64,000 nucleotides of DNA from Streptomyces antimycoticus (GTDB lineage: Bacteria > Actinomycetota > Actinomycetes > Streptomycetales > Streptomycetaceae), in NCBI RefSeq assembly GCF_005405925.1, contig NZ_BJHV01000001.1, positions 10,168,001 through 10,232,000 on the forward strand, read 5' to 3'. This document shows positions 1-9,199 of this stretch, piece after piece. The position numbers were made by a program, and so were the translations under genes. The notes beneath the pieces were generated by a model. It made no database searches, was not told the DNA's origin, and was given only the letters and a program-made list of their open reading frames with translations. Position 1 is the stretch's first letter; each line of letters starts with the position of its first letter.

Positions 1-413
1 CCCGCCGCAACTACCTCCTCGCCCCCACCCAGCTCGTCCGCTACCTGAACGAGAACGCTGCGCCCGACCTCGAGGTGGAGGACCCGGCCGAGGACCCCAC
101 CGAGGTCACCCGCGCCCACAGCGAGGCCTTCCAGGGGTGGATGATCGAGGCCCCGTCGGCGTCGACCGCGCTGAACAAGCACAAGGGACCGCGGCGGTTC
201 TTCAGGTGGCTGATGCAGGACGAGGAGGAGATCGACCGCTCTCCGATGGAACGCGTCCGCCAGCCCAAGACGGCGAAGGAGCTGATCCCGGTGATCCGGG
301 ACGACGACACCAACCACGGCAAAGCAGCCGCGAGCCGCGTGCGGTTCGGCCCGAAGGCGGCGCGGCCTGTCCGCCGGGGTGAAAGGTGTGCATGCGCATC
401 GGTGGCGGCATGA
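1..413 (+). pseudogene. Tyrosine recombinase (integrase) N-terminal fragment, partial
   Basis: The frame is open to the left edge of the window (codons from base 3) and stops at 413. The readable part resembles the N-terminal SAM-like DNA-binding domain of phage and ICE tyrosine recombinases: TALNKHKGPRRFFRWLMQD followed by EEIDRSPMERVRQPK and an IRDDD step where the catalytic domain should begin. After about base 310 the similarity stops and the frame runs into low-complexity sequence, so no catalytic Arg/His/Tyr residues are present. It is best read as a broken integrase left by an old mobile element. The family call is from motif pattern only. Confidence 0.6.
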
Positions 414-673
414 CTCCGCCCACGAGTGGAAACGTGGCCGACGGTTACTCAGGTGACCTGATGCTGCTGATGGGATGGATCTCCGAGGATATGCCCCGCC
501 ACTAAGGCGCCAGCGCGGCCGCCGAACGCCCCCAAGAGGCCCTGTGCTGTTCAGAAATGCGTCGCTGCAGGTTGTAGGCGGTCTGGCGGGATCTGCGGGC
601 TCGTTGGGACCATGTGCAGGTGATCGTCTCACTGGTGTATCAGGTCACGCGGTAGCTTCTGTCGGTTCCAGGG

Positions 674-1480
674 GTGCTGCTGCGTCGGCGGATGGCCTCA
701 GACGCTGAGTTGCTCGTGCTCCGGCATGAGAACGCGGTGTTGCGCAGACAACTTTCGAGTCCGGTGCGGCATGAGTGGGCGGACCGTTTGTGGTTCGCGG
801 CAGTGTCTTCGCTGATACCTCGGCGTCGCTGGGCGCAGGTGTTCCCGGTGACACCGGGGACTTTGCTCGGCTGGCATCGGCGCCTCGTTGAACGCAGGTG
901 GGACTACAGTGCGTGCCGGAGCGAGCCGGGCCGGCCGGCGACAGGGGGTCGTGAAGGGGTTGGCGCTGCGGCTGGCGCGGGAGAACCCGCGCTGGGGCTG
1001 CCGCAGGATCCAGGGGGAGCTGGCCCGGCTGGGCCACAGGATCGGTGCGTCCACGGTATGGAAGATCTTGACGGCAGACGGGTTCGACCCGGCTCCCCGC
1101 CGCGGCGGGCCTACATGGCGTGAGTTCCTGACATCCCAGGCCGGGGCCATCATCGCCTGCGACTTCCTGCACATCGACCTGGTGGATCTTCGCCGCGTCT
1201 AGGCACTGGTCTTCCTCGAACACGGCACACGCCGCCTCCGCATCGCCGGGGTAAGCGTGCATCCGACCGCACAGTGGACGACCAACAGGTCCGCAATCGT
1301 GCGCTTGAGGTGGGCGTGCGCCTTGAGTCGTTGCGCTTTGTGATCCGTGACCGGGACGGCGTATATACCGAGTCCTTCGACGCGGTTTTCTAAGCTGAGG
1401 GGATCAAAACCCTCAAGACCGACCCACAGTCCCCGCGGCTGAACGGCACGCGGGAGCGCCATCGTCGCCGCACTGTCCGC
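674..1480 (+). mobile_element. Degenerate IS3/IS481-type transposase remnant
   Basis: Pieces of one DDE integrase-core transposase lie in succession but in different frames. The first (from about 674) has AELLVLRHENAVLRRQL and RRRWAQVFPVTPGTLLGWHR. The second (about 955-1202) has ENPRWGCRRIQGELARLGH and IIACDFLHIDLVDLRR and ends at a TAG where a Tyr codon is expected. The third (about 1280-1395) has ESLRFVIRDRDGVYTESFD and ends at TAA, after which SPRLNGTRER can still be read. Several frame changes plus in-frame stops show real decay. No terminal inverted repeats were identified, so the element boundaries are approximate. Confidence 0.75.
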
Positions 1481-1570
1481 CCGCTCCGGAACCACGACTT
1501 ACCAAGGCGGGACCACTCGATGGGCGGAAATCCCATAACCCACGCCCTGACCAGGCCCCCGCCGTCCACC

Positions 1571-1588
1571 CCGCACGGCAGCGTGCGG
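1571..1588. terminator. Short perfect hairpin in a gene-poor stretch
   Basis: CCGCACG and CGTGCGG form a 7-bp stem with a 4-base loop. It lies between the decayed transposase and the 3' end of the carboxylase operon. The rest of 1480-1794 shows no supportable gene. A terminator role is only a guess because no T-tract follows on either strand. Confidence 0.25.
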
Positions 1589-1794
1589 TCGCGCGGCAGA
1601 CGTGTCACCTGCGGCTGGTGGATGCGGTCAGGGGGAGCTTGCGAGCTCTGGCGGCACGTACTCGGAAGTCACAGACGCCTGACCGGCGACGCGTTGTGGC
1701 CCCGCCGGGCGGTCGGCTGATCCTGCCGAGGGCAGCGGAAGCGCCAGTCAATCCTGGGACTTACCTCCGAGTGGAGCCACAGCGATCATTCCTG

Positions 1795-3546
1795 TCAGTC
1801 CTTGATCTCGCAGATGACCGCGCCCGAGGTGATGGACGCGCCGACCTCGGCGGTCAGGCCCTTGACGGTGCCCGCGCGGTGGGCGTTGAGGGGCTGTTCC
1901 ATCTTCATGGCCTCCAGGACGACGATGAGGTCGCCCTCGGCCACGGTGTCGCCCTCGCCCACGGCGACCTTGACGATGGTGCCCTGCATCGGGGAGGCCA
2001 GGGCGTCGCCGGAGGCGGCGGAGCCGGACTTCTTGACCGCCTTGCGCTTCGGCTTCTTCGAGCCGCCCGCCGGGGCGGTGGCCACGCCCAGGGAGGCGGG
2101 CAGCGAGACCTCCAGCCGCTTGCCGCCGACCTCGACCACGACGGTCTCGCGGGCGGTGGGCTCCTCGTCCTCGTCGGGGCTGACGGGGGCGAAGGGGGCG
2201 ATGGTGTTGTTGAACTCGGTCTCGATCCAGCGGGTGTGGATCGTGAACGGCTCGCTGGTGAATGCCGGGTCCACCACCACGGCCTGGTGGAACGGGATCG
2301 CGGTGGCCATGCCGTCGACCTGGAACTCGGCCAGGGCGCGGGCGGCGCGCTGGAGGGCCTGGGTGCGGGTGGCGCCGGTGACGATCAGCTTGGCCAGCAG
2401 TGAGTCCCACGCGGGGCCGATGACGCTGCCGGACTCCACGCCCGCGTCCAGCCGGACACCGGGGCCGGCGGGCGGGACGAAGGAGGTCACGGTGCCGGGG
2501 GCGGGCAGGAAGTTGCGGCCCGGGTCCTCGCCGTTGATCCGGAACTCGAACGAGTGCCCTCGCATCGGCGGATCGTCGTACCCCAGCTTCTCCCCGTCCG
2601 CGATGCGGAACATCTCCCGCACCAGGTCGATGCCGGTGACCTCCTCGGTGACCGGGTGCTCCACCTGCAGCCGGGTGTTGACCTCCAGGAACGAGATCGT
2701 GCCGTCCTTACCGACCAGGAACTCCACCGTCCCCGCCCCTACATAGCCGGCTTCCTTGAGGATGGCCTTGGAGGCGGCGTAGAGCTGGTCGTTCTGCTCC
2801 TCAGTCAGGAACGGGGCCGGGGCCTCTTCGACGAGTTTTTGGTGGCGGCGCTGGAGGGAGCAGTCACGGGTGGAGACGACCACCACGTTGCCGTGGGTGT
2901 CGGCCAGGCACTGGGTCTCCACATGGCGGGGCTTGTCGAGGTAGCGCTCGACGAAGCATTCGCCGCGGCCGAAGGCGGCCACGGCCTCGCGGACGGCGGA
3001 GTCGTAGAGCTCGGGGACCTCTTCCATGGTGCGGGCGACCTTCAGGCCGCGGCCGCCGCCGCCGAAGGCGGCTTTGATGGCGATGGGCAGGCCGTGCTGT
3101 TCGGCGAAGGCCACGACCTCGTCCGCGCCGGAGACCGGGTCGGGGGTGCCGGCGACCAGGGGTGCGCCGGCGCGCTGGGCGATGTGGCGGGCGGCGACCT
3201 TGTCGCCCAGGTCGCGGATGGCGTGCGGCGGGGGGCCGATCCAGGTCAGGCCCGCGTCGAGGACGGCTTGGGCGAATTCGGCGTTCTCGGAGAGGAATCC
3301 GTAGCCGGGGTGGACGGCGTCGGCGCCGGATTCGGCGGCCGCGGCCAGGACCTTGGCCTGGTCGAGATAGCTGGCCGCCGGGGTGTCACCGCCCAGCGCA
3401 TAGGCTTCATCGGCCGCGCGCACATGACATGCGTCCCGGTCCGGATCGGCGTAGACGGCTACGCTCGCGATCCCGGCATCCCGGCAGGCACGGGCAACAC
3501 GGACAGCGATCTCGCCACGGTTGGCGATGAGCACCTTCGTCAGCAT
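1795..3546 (-). CDS. accA: Acyl-CoA carboxylase alpha subunit (biotin carboxylase + BCCP)
   Basis: A 583-residue protein matching the usual length of Streptomyces AccA1/AccA2. The N-terminus [17 protein letters not shown] is typical of biotin carboxylase. The ATP-grasp region has the glycine loop [10 protein letters not shown], then [13 protein letters not shown] and [15 protein letters not shown]. The C-terminal biotinyl domain carries the biotinylated lysine in [12 protein letters not shown]. It would carboxylate its own biotin with bicarbonate and ATP and pass CO2 to the beta subunit encoded upstream. The ATG overlaps the stop of the preceding small B12-binding gene by 7 bases, implying translational coupling. 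It is the last gene of the operon. The partner PccB suggests propionyl-CoA as main substrate, but alpha subunits are often shared. Confidence 0.95.
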   Translation of the reverse strand: MLTKVLIANRGEIAVRVARACRDAGIASVAVYADPDRDACHVRAADEAYALGGDTPAASYLDQAKVLAAAAESGADAVHPGYGFLSENAEFAQAVLDAGLTWIGPPPHAIRDLGDKVAARHIAQRAGAPLVAGTPDPVSGADEVVAFAEQHGLPIAIKAAFGGGGRGLKVARTMEEVPELYDSAVREAVAAFGRGECFVERYLDKPRHVETQCLADTHGNVVVVSTRDCSLQRRHQKLVEEAPAPFLTEEQNDQLYAASKAILKEAGYVGAGTVEFLVGKDGTISFLEVNTRLQVEHPVTEEVTGIDLVREMFRIADGEKLGYDDPPMRGHSFEFRINGEDPGRNFLPAPGTVTSFVPPAGPGVRLDAGVESGSVIGPAWDSLLAKLIVTGATRTQALQRAARALAEFQVDGMATAIPFHQAVVVDPAFTSEPFTIHTRWIETEFNNTIAPFAPVSPDEDEEPTARETVVVEVGGKRLEVSLPASLGVATAPAGGSKKPKRKAVKKSGSAASGDALASPMQGTIVKVAVGEGDTVAEGDLIVVLEAMKMEQPLNAHRAGTVKGLTAEVGASITSGAVICEIKD

Positions 3547-3845
3547 GTCGGCTCCAGGGTCTGGTTCGGGGCGGCGTCGAGCTGGTCGATGGTTTCGAGC
3601 GTCAGGTGGCCGCCTGAAAGTACGGAGAGACCCGGGAGTGCCGCAGCCTCGGCGAAGACGATGGCGACGATCTGTTCCGGGGCCTGGTGCGGGCCGGTGT
3701 GGATGACCTTGTAAGCGGTGTCGCGCAGGCCCCGGGCGATGACGTCGGCGCCACGGTCGTGGCCGTCAAGCCCGGGCCCGGCGATACGGGTGCCTGGCAC
3801 CGGCGCGGCACCGGCGCGAGCTGTCCGCTGTCGCGGAGTCTTCAT
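3540..3845 (-). CDS. Truncated stand-alone B12-binding (methylmalonyl-CoA mutase-like) domain protein
   Basis: About 101 residues from an ATG preceded by GGAGAG. It resembles the cobalamin-binding domain of methylmalonyl-CoA mutases: [19 protein letters not shown] contains the DxHxxG base-off cobalamin motif, followed by [12 protein letters not shown] and LSVLSGGH. A normal stand-alone domain is about 130-140 residues and continues to a second glycine-rich strand (FGGGI-like). Here the sequence diverges after the SGGH segment and stops, so the lower part of the nucleotide loop is missing. Placed between the carboxylase epsilon and alpha genes, it would fit the propionyl-CoA to methylmalonyl-CoA to succinyl-CoA route, but its truncation makes activity doubtful. 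Confidence 0.7.
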   Translation of the reverse strand: MKTPRQRTARAGAAPVPGTRIAGPGLDGHDRGADVIARGLRDTAYKVIHTGPHQAPEQIVAIVFAEAAALPGLSVLSGGHLTLETIDQLDAAPNQTLEPTC

Positions 3846-3955
3846 GGTCTCTCCGTTCGAATGGTCAGCGGGGCGGGAGGGCCCCACCGGCTCCCGGGCC
3901 AGGGAGTTCGCGGTGCTTGTGCGACGACGTCGCGGCTGCGGGCCCCGTGGGTTCC

Positions 3956-4165
3956 TCAGCGTGGCCAGTAGGAGCTGCGCCACGCTGCCGGGCCCGGCTG
4001 GGGCGGGGCGCTGCACGAGATGTCGCGGGTTTTGACCGTCCATTCGTCCAGTCGCTGCGGCGTCGCAGGGACGGCTGAGGCCGCTGCGGCGCGGGCTTGG
4101 ATCACCGCGAGCGCGGCGGCCAGCTCTTCGTGAGTGGGGTTGCCGCGTACGACCGTGAACGTCAT
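3956..4165 (-). CDS. accE: Acyl-CoA carboxylase epsilon subunit
   Basis: A 69-residue protein of the actinobacterial AccE/PccE type. It starts MTFTVVRGNPTHEELAAALA and ends with the family's conserved tail PGPAAWRSSYWPR; the middle is Ala/Pro-rich and variable. Epsilon subunits bind the beta hexamer and stimulate the alpha-beta carboxylase. The gene lies 45 bases after pccB, the standard order in Streptomyces. The 110 bases after it separate it from the B12-binding fragment. Confidence 0.9.
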   Translation of the reverse strand: MTFTVVRGNPTHEELAAALAVIQARAAAASAVPATPQRLDEWTVKTRDISCSAPPQPGPAAWRSSYWPR

Positions 4166-4210
4166 TGGCCGCCCTTTCCGAAGTCCGTGAGGTCAGTGAG
4201 GCCAGTGGGG

Positions 4211-5806
4211 TCAGAGGGGGATGTTGCCGTGCTTCTTGGGGGGCAGCGCTTCGCGCTTGTTCCGCAGGGTCCTCAGTCCGCGGACGATGTGGCGGCGGGT
4301 CTCGGAGGGCATGATCACCGCGTCGACGTAGCCTCGCTCGGCCGCGATATACGGATTCAGCAGGGTGTCCTCGTAGTCCGCGATCAGCTCGGCGCGGGTG
4401 GTCTCCGGGTCGTCGGAGGCGGCGATGGTGCGCCGGTGGAGGATGTTGACCGCGCCCTGGGCGCCCATGACCGCGATCTGCGCGGTGGGCCAGGCCAGGT
4501 TGAGGTCGGCGCCCAGATGCTTGGAGCCCATGACGTCGTACGCGCCGCCGAACGCCTTGCGGGTGATGACCGTGATCAGCGGGACGGTGGCCTCCGCGTA
4601 GGCGAAGATCAGCTTGGCGCCGCGCCGGATGATGCCGTTGTACTCCTGGTCGGTGCCGGGCAGGAAGCCGGGCACGTCCACGAAGGTCAGCACGGGCACG
4701 TTGAACGCGTCGCAGGTGCGCACGAAGCGTGCGGCCTTCTCGGAGGCGTCGATGTCCAGACAGCCGGCGAGCTGCATCGGCTGGTTGGCCACGATGCCCA
4801 CCGGGTGGCCCTCGACCCGGCCGAAGCCGGTGATGATGTTGGGTGCGAAGAGCGCCTGGGTCTCCAGGAACTCGTTGTCGTCCAGGACGTGCTCGATGGC
4901 CTTGTGCACGTCGTACGGCTGGTTCGCCGAGTCCGGGATGAGGGTGTCCATCTCCCGGTCCTCCTCCGAGACCTCCAGATCGGCCTCGTCGGCGAAGGCC
5001 GGGGGCTCGGAGAGGTTGTTGGAGGGGAGGTAGGCCAGCAGGGCCTTGACGTACTCGATGCCGTCCTTCTCGTCGCCGGCCATGTAGTGCGCGACACCGG
5101 AGGTGGTGTTGTGGGTCCGGGCGCCGCCCAGCGCCTCGAAGCCGACGTCCTCACCTGTGACCGTCTTGATCACATCGGGGCCGGTGATGAACATGTGCGA
5201 GGTCTGGTCGACCATCACCGTGAAGTCAGTGATCGCCGGGGAGTAGACCGCCCCGCCCGCGCACGGGCCCACGACCAGGCTGATCTGCGGGATCACTCCG
5301 GAGGCATGGGTGTTGCGGCGGAAGATCTCGCCGTACATGCCGAGCGAGACCACGCCCTCCTGGATGCGGGCGCCGCCGGAGTCGTTGATGCCGATGACCG
5401 GGCAGCCGGTCTTCAGCGCGAAGTCCATGACCTTGACGATCTTCTCGCCGAACACCTCCCCGAGCGCCCCGCCGAAGACCGTGAAGTCCTGGGAGAAGAC
5501 GGCCACCGGGCGGCCGTCGACCGTGCCGTAGCCGGTGACGACCCCGTCGCCGTAGGGGCGGTTCTGCTCGATGCCGAAGTTGGTCGAACGGTGCCGGGCG
5601 AACTCGTCGAGCTCGGTGAAGGACCCCTCGTCCAGGAGGAGGTCGATGCGCTCGCGCGCGGTCAGCTTGCCCTTGGCGTGCTGCTTCTCCACCGCGCGCG
5701 CGGACCCCGCATGGGTCGCCTCTTCGATACGGCGCTGCAGATCCGCGAGCTTCCCCGCGGTCGTGTGAATATCGATGTCGGCCGGCTGCGCGGGCTCGGT
5801 GCTCAC
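4211..5806 (-). CDS. pccB: Propionyl-CoA carboxylase beta subunit (carboxyltransferase)
   Basis: 531 residues, standard for actinobacterial PccB/AccD. Crotonase-like carboxyltransferase halves are intact: [14 protein letters not shown] and [13 protein letters not shown] form the first oxyanion hole, [12 protein letters not shown] and [13 protein letters not shown] the second. The Asp in AYDVM (about residue 424) corresponds by my alignment to the Asp that favours propionyl-CoA in S. coelicolor PccB, where acetyl-preferring paralogues have Ile. GTG start preceded by AAGGGAG; it overlaps the stop of a short upstream ORF by the GTGA arrangement. It would transfer the carboxyl group from biotin to propionyl-CoA, giving (S)-methylmalonyl-CoA, a polyketide extender. 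Confidence 0.93.
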   Translation of the reverse strand: MSTEPAQPADIDIHTTAGKLADLQRRIEEATHAGSARAVEKQHAKGKLTARERIDLLLDEGSFTELDEFARHRSTNFGIEQNRPYGDGVVTGYGTVDGRPVAVFSQDFTVFGGALGEVFGEKIVKVMDFALKTGCPVIGINDSGGARIQEGVVSLGMYGEIFRRNTHASGVIPQISLVVGPCAGGAVYSPAITDFTVMVDQTSHMFITGPDVIKTVTGEDVGFEALGGARTHNTTSGVAHYMAGDEKDGIEYVKALLAYLPSNNLSEPPAFADEADLEVSEEDREMDTLIPDSANQPYDVHKAIEHVLDDNEFLETQALFAPNIITGFGRVEGHPVGIVANQPMQLAGCLDIDASEKAARFVRTCDAFNVPVLTFVDVPGFLPGTDQEYNGIIRRGAKLIFAYAEATVPLITVITRKAFGGAYDVMGSKHLGADLNLAWPTAQIAVMGAQGAVNILHRRTIAASDDPETTRAELIADYEDTLLNPYIAAERGYVDAVIMPSETRRHIVRGLRTLRNKREALPPKKHGNIPL

Positions 5807-6105
5807 TGCTTGGCTCCCTTCTGAGCGTTGGCGCTGGTGGCGTACCAGGTGGTGAGCGAGAGCCCGGTTGCCGAGGCAGCTGTGAATGAGTTTTCGAGCG
5901 GGAACGGCACTGCCAGCCGCACCGGGGAACCCGGAATGAGGGTGTCCGGTGGGTGAGGCGGGGCCGTCAGACCGGCGCCTGCGGGCACCGTTACGTCATT
6001 GCGTCTCAGCGTTCTCGGCAGGAACGAATCGGTCGGAATTGGGGGGCGGCGTGGTAGGCGGCAGCCAGGAGGGATCATTGGAGGTACTCCAGAGGTGATG
6101 GGCAA
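5803..6105 (-). CDS. Hypothetical ORF upstream of pccB
   Basis: A 100-codon frame, Pro/Thr-rich at the start, ending four bases into pccB (GTGA overlap). No family is recognised and there is no convincing ribosome binding site before its ATG. Its only support is position in the DUF35-pccB interval (5807-6200), which otherwise would be an unusually long gap in an operon. It may be a degenerate gene or simply leader DNA. Confidence 0.25.
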   Translation of the reverse strand: MPITSGVPPMIPPGCRLPRRPPIPTDSFLPRTLRRNDVTVPAGAGLTAPPHPPDTLIPGSPVRLAVPFPLENSFTAASATGLSLTTWYATSANAQKGAKQ

Positions 6106-6200
6106 TGGCCTGTGAGGCCGAACTCAAGGTCAGAAGGTGTCGTGGGGGGACGTACACACCCCAGACGTCGCTGGAGCGAGTGGGCGTGCTGCCTCGACCT

Positions 6201-6659
6201 TCATCGCCACGGAGGCTGTGGAGGCTCGCAGAGGCGGAAGAGGAGTGCCTGAGGGCCGGACTCGATGCCTTCCGTCAGACACACCGGGGCCCCGACCCGC
6301 ACGGTGAGCGGCGGCACGCCGATGACCCTGGAGCACAGCCAGAATCCCTCGTTCATGTTGATGGTGGCGAGTGCGCACTGTCTCCCGGGGCTCCGGCCCA
6401 TGGCCAGGACATGACGGATGACCCCGGTGCCGCAACTGAGCTCCCAGGCGAGATCGGTGGAGGCGCAGACGGGACACAACAGACGGCGGAAGACTGCGGT
6501 CCGACACCAGCGGCAGCGCTGGAAGTACAGCTCTCCACCCCCCACTCCACCCAGCGGCACCTGTGTGGGGCAGTCCGCCTCCGGGAGTGGGCTCGCGCTT
6601 GGATCGACCTCCCGTTCGACGAGGGCGCTATCGGTGGTTTCGATCGTTGTATGGAGCAC
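6201..6659 (-). CDS. DUF35 OB-fold / zinc-ribbon acyl-CoA-associated protein
   Basis: About 152 residues. An N-terminal rubredoxin-like zinc ribbon is visible as CRWC then CPVC in YFQRCRWCRTAVFRRLLCPV, followed by an OB-fold with the typical ELSCGTGVIRHV and MNEGFWLCSRVIG segments. Such proteins partner with thiolases, acyl-CoA dehydratases and related acyl-CoA enzymes. I chose the GTG at 6659 because GGAGGA lies just upstream; the frame extends further 5' to 6722 without a better start. It is the first gene of the minus-strand carboxylase operon and is divergent from the TetR gene, with paired operators in between. Confidence 0.75.
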   Translation of the reverse strand: MLHTTIETTDSALVEREVDPSASPLPEADCPTQVPLGGVGGGELYFQRCRWCRTAVFRRLLCPVCASTDLAWELSCGTGVIRHVLAMGRSPGRQCALATINMNEGFWLCSRVIGVPPLTVRVGAPVCLTEGIESGPQALLFRLCEPPQPPWR

Positions 6660-6769
6660 GGTGTCCTCCTCCGTCCCCGTCCCGCAATGACCCGCGACGG
6701 GAGGCGAGGGCTCACCGATCACGGCTGTAGCACGTCGGCACCGCTGTGGCGGCGTGTTTCACAAAGTAT

Positions 6770-6803
6770 GGGACTCAGTCCCGAAAGTAAAGTACTCAGT
6801 CCC
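6770..6803. promoter_or_regulatory. Paired palindromic operator, likely for the adjacent TetR
   Basis: GGGACTCAGTCCC (6770-6782) is a perfect 13-base palindrome. AGTACTCAGTCCC (6791-6803) repeats its right arm exactly, 21 bases downstream, i.e. two helical turns. Both are preceded by AAAGTA. The pair lies in the divergent region between the DUF35-carboxylase operon and the TetR gene, the expected place for autoregulation and control of the operon. Confidence 0.7.
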
Positions 6804-6928
6804 AATGACTCCGTGTGATAGGAGCCTCACCGCGTCACTCGGCGCCCGATGCTCGCAATGCGGTGTTCGATCCCATCGAGATGAGGCAACTGGCGTCTGC
6901 GCGGTGAGACGGGGAAGGATGAGCGGTC

Positions 6929-7612
6929 ATGAGCAAGCCACCTGCACGGATCCGACTGGCAGACGCCGCATTCGCGCTCTTCGACGAGCGCGGATACGAG
7001 CAGACGACCGTCGACGACATCGCCGAGCGAGCTGGGCTCGGGCGCACGACGTTCTTCCGGAACTACCGATCCAAGGAAGACGTCATCTTCCCGGACCACG
7101 ACCGGCTCCTGGAGTTGATCAGAGATCGGCTGGCGACCTCGAGCCACAGCACCGCTCTGGTCGCCGTGTCAGACGCGGTTCGACTCGTACTGCTGCACTA
7201 CGTGGAGGAGGGCGACCTGGCGAGGCGGCGATATGCCCTCACGAGCAAGGTGGCTGCCCTGCGTGACCGGGAGATCGCCAGCGTGGGCCGCTATCAGCGA
7301 CTGTTCCGGGAGTTCATCGCCGACTGGATGGGGGGCCCGACGGAACCGGCGTCGCTGAGGGCCGAACTCATGGCCGCAGCGGTGGTCGCCGCCCACAACC
7401 ACGTGCTGCGTCGCTGGCTTCGGGGCGAGTCGTCCGACCCGGTCGCCGAGGTGGACGAGGCGATGCGTGAGGTGCTCGCCCTCTTTCCGGCGCCCGGCTC
7501 CTCACCGGCGCCCGGCGGTGGGACCACCGTCGTCGCGTTCAGGACCGGGCAGGACATCGACACCCTGCTCCCCTCGCTGCGACGTCTCGTCGAGGACGGC
7601 GCCGAGCACTGA
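6929..7612 (+). CDS. TetR-family transcriptional regulator
   Basis: 227 residues. The N-terminal HTH is clear: IRLADAAFALFDERGYEQTT, VDDIAERAGLGRTTFFRNY, then RSKEDVIFPDHDRLLELI. The C-terminal ligand domain is not assignable. The ATG follows GGGGAAGGA at a slightly long distance. It is divergent from the DUF35-pccB-accA operon and 75 bases ahead of a P450, with a duplicated palindrome in the shared promoter region. The likely role is repression of its own gene and the carboxylase operon, and perhaps the P450, in response to an acyl-CoA or P450 substrate; the ligand is inference. Confidence 0.88.
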   Translation: MSKPPARIRLADAAFALFDERGYEQTTVDDIAERAGLGRTTFFRNYRSKEDVIFPDHDRLLELIRDRLATSSHSTALVAVSDAVRLVLLHYVEEGDLARRRYALTSKVAALRDREIASVGRYQRLFREFIADWMGGPTEPASLRAELMAAAVVAAHNHVLRRWLRGESSDPVAEVDEAMREVLALFPAPGSSPAPGGGTTVVAFRTGQDIDTLLPSLRRLVEDGAEH

Positions 7613-7687
7613 AGCCCGCTCCGTTTGATCGAGTGATGCCGCGCACAGCGGAGACAGGGGCGCGCCTGGGCGTGTTAGCTTCCGGCC

Positions 7688-9007
7688 GTGGCTTCCCCGG
7701 TCCCGCACACCTTCCCATCCCATAGCGGAACCGCCGGGACCAGCCCAGGAGGCTGCCCGGCGGCGCTCGGCACCCGTGCCCCGCTCGACCCGCTCGATCT
7801 CTTCGACGACGGCTTCGTCCGAGACCCGTACCCCTGGCTCGACCGGCTCCGGGCCGAGGCCCCCGTGCACTACGACCCCGGCACCGGGTTGTGGCTGGTC
7901 AGCCGATACGACGAGGTACGCCGCGTACTGCTCGACCCGACCCTGTTCCGTCCCGACAACGCTCTGCGAGCGGTCACCCCCCTACCGGTCGCGGCGCTGC
8001 GGATTCTCGCCCGGGCCGGCTTCACCCTCCCACCCGCGCTCGCAAACAACGGCACGCCCAGCCACCCCGGACTGCGCCGCGTGGTGTCCCGATTCTTCAA
8101 CGCCGAGCGCGTCGCCGCGGCCATACCGGTCATCGAGCGCGTCGCCGAGGACTTGCTCGACGCCGCGCGGTCGGAGATCGAGGCCACCGGTGGCTGCGAG
8201 CTGTTCAGCTCGTTCGCGCAGGTGCTGCCCTGCCGGGTACTGATGGAACTCCTCGGCATCCGGGGAGTCGCTCCGGCCACCTTGATTCGCTGGAGCGATG
8301 CCTCACTGGAGCTGTTCTGGGGCAGGCCCACTCCCGACAGGCAGCTGGAACTGGCGGAGCTCGTCGGCGAGTTCCATCAGTGGTTGACCGACACGGTGCG
8401 CGGTGACGCTGCCCCGCCCACCTCGTTCATCGGCGCGTTGGCTTCCCACCGTTTGCCCGACGGCGAGCCGCTGGACATCGGGACAGCGGTGGCCGCGTGC
8501 TTCTTCGTGTTCATCGCGGGACAGTCCACCACCGGGCAGCTCATCGCCACGGTGCTGCGGCGAGCGCTCACCGAGCCGGGTCTGTGGCAGCACGTGCCGG
8601 GGCGGACGGGTCTGGCCGAGGCATGGGTGGACGAGGTGCTCCGCCGTGAACCGCCGGTCACTACGTGGCGCCGGGTCACCGCGCGATCCGCCGAACTGGG
8701 CGGGGTGCGCATCCCTGACGGCGCGCAGTTGCTGCTGATGCTGATGGGCAGCGGATCCGACCCGCAGGTCTTCCCCCACCCGGAGCGGATGCGCCCGTAT
8801 CGGACGAACGTCCGTCACCACCTCGCGTTCGGTGTCGGCCGTCATCGCTGCCCGGGCGCGTCCCTGGCGCGTACAGAAGCGGCCGTGGCCTTGCGCGTAG
8901 CGGCCAGTCGCCTGTCCGGAGTGCGGCTGGAGGAAGATCGGACCGAGCCCCCGATGCTGGATCTGCTGTCCTTCCGGGCTCCCCTCGGCGTCACCGTCAG
9001 TCGATAA
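7688..9007 (+). CDS. Cytochrome P450
   Basis: 439 residues, a soluble bacterial-type P450. The heme loop FGVGRHRCPGASLAR contains the axial Cys. The K-helix ExxR is in DEVLRREPPVTTWRR. The I-helix reads FIAGQSTTGQL: the acidic residue that normally precedes the conserved Thr (AGxD/E-TT) is replaced by Ser, which may change proton delivery or indicate an unusual reaction. The N-terminus DPLDLFDDGFVRDPYPWLDRLR is typical of actinobacterial P450s. It starts at GTG without a clear Shine-Dalgarno. No ferredoxin gene is adjacent. Co-location with TetR suggests shared regulation; the substrate is unknown. Confidence 0.93.
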   Translation: MASPVPHTFPSHSGTAGTSPGGCPAALGTRAPLDPLDLFDDGFVRDPYPWLDRLRAEAPVHYDPGTGLWLVSRYDEVRRVLLDPTLFRPDNALRAVTPLPVAALRILARAGFTLPPALANNGTPSHPGLRRVVSRFFNAERVAAAIPVIERVAEDLLDAARSEIEATGGCELFSSFAQVLPCRVLMELLGIRGVAPATLIRWSDASLELFWGRPTPDRQLELAELVGEFHQWLTDTVRGDAAPPTSFIGALASHRLPDGEPLDIGTAVAACFFVFIAGQSTTGQLIATVLRRALTEPGLWQHVPGRTGLAEAWVDEVLRREPPVTTWRRVTARSAELGGVRIPDGAQLLLMLMGSGSDPQVFPHPERMRPYRTNVRHHLAFGVGRHRCPGASLARTEAAVALRVAASRLSGVRLEEDRTEPPMLDLLSFRAPLGVTVSR

Positions 9008-9047
9008 ACCGCCGCCTGCCGTGTGGCCGGCTGCACGACCATCCAGT

Positions 9048-9082
9048 GAGACTCAGTTTTCCTCGTAAAGGGGTTGAGTCTC
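9048..9082. terminator. Hairpin downstream of the P450
   Basis: GAGACTCA (9048-9055) and TGAGTCTC (9075-9082) form a perfect 8-bp stem with a 19-base loop, 40 bases after the P450 stop. A terminator is the simplest reading. The left arm also shares GACTCAGT with the operators at 6770 and 6791, so a regulatory function is possible. Confidence 0.45.
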
Positions 9083-9199
9083 ATCTCCGCGCGCAAGGGT
9101 GCCGGACGGAGTCACTGCTCGCCGAGCGTGGACTCGATCCCGCGGACGACGCGCCACATCGGCGCCTTCCGCTTGGAGATCAGGACGACGACGTCGTCG

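Noticed and set aside
638..1480. Transposase broken only by sequencing error
   Set aside because: Besides frame changes there are in-frame TAG and TAA stops and divergent segments, so true decay is more likely.
4097..5824. A 575-codon plus-strand frame opposite pccB
   Set aside because: It is the high-GC shadow of pccB: composition is Gly/Val/Asp/Arg-rich with no domain, while the minus strand encodes a complete carboxyltransferase.
5803..6105. Relic of a ketosynthase C-terminus
   Set aside because: A faint resemblance of the last 50 residues to the ketosynthase end (NSF segment) is too weak and lacks the glycine-rich continuation.
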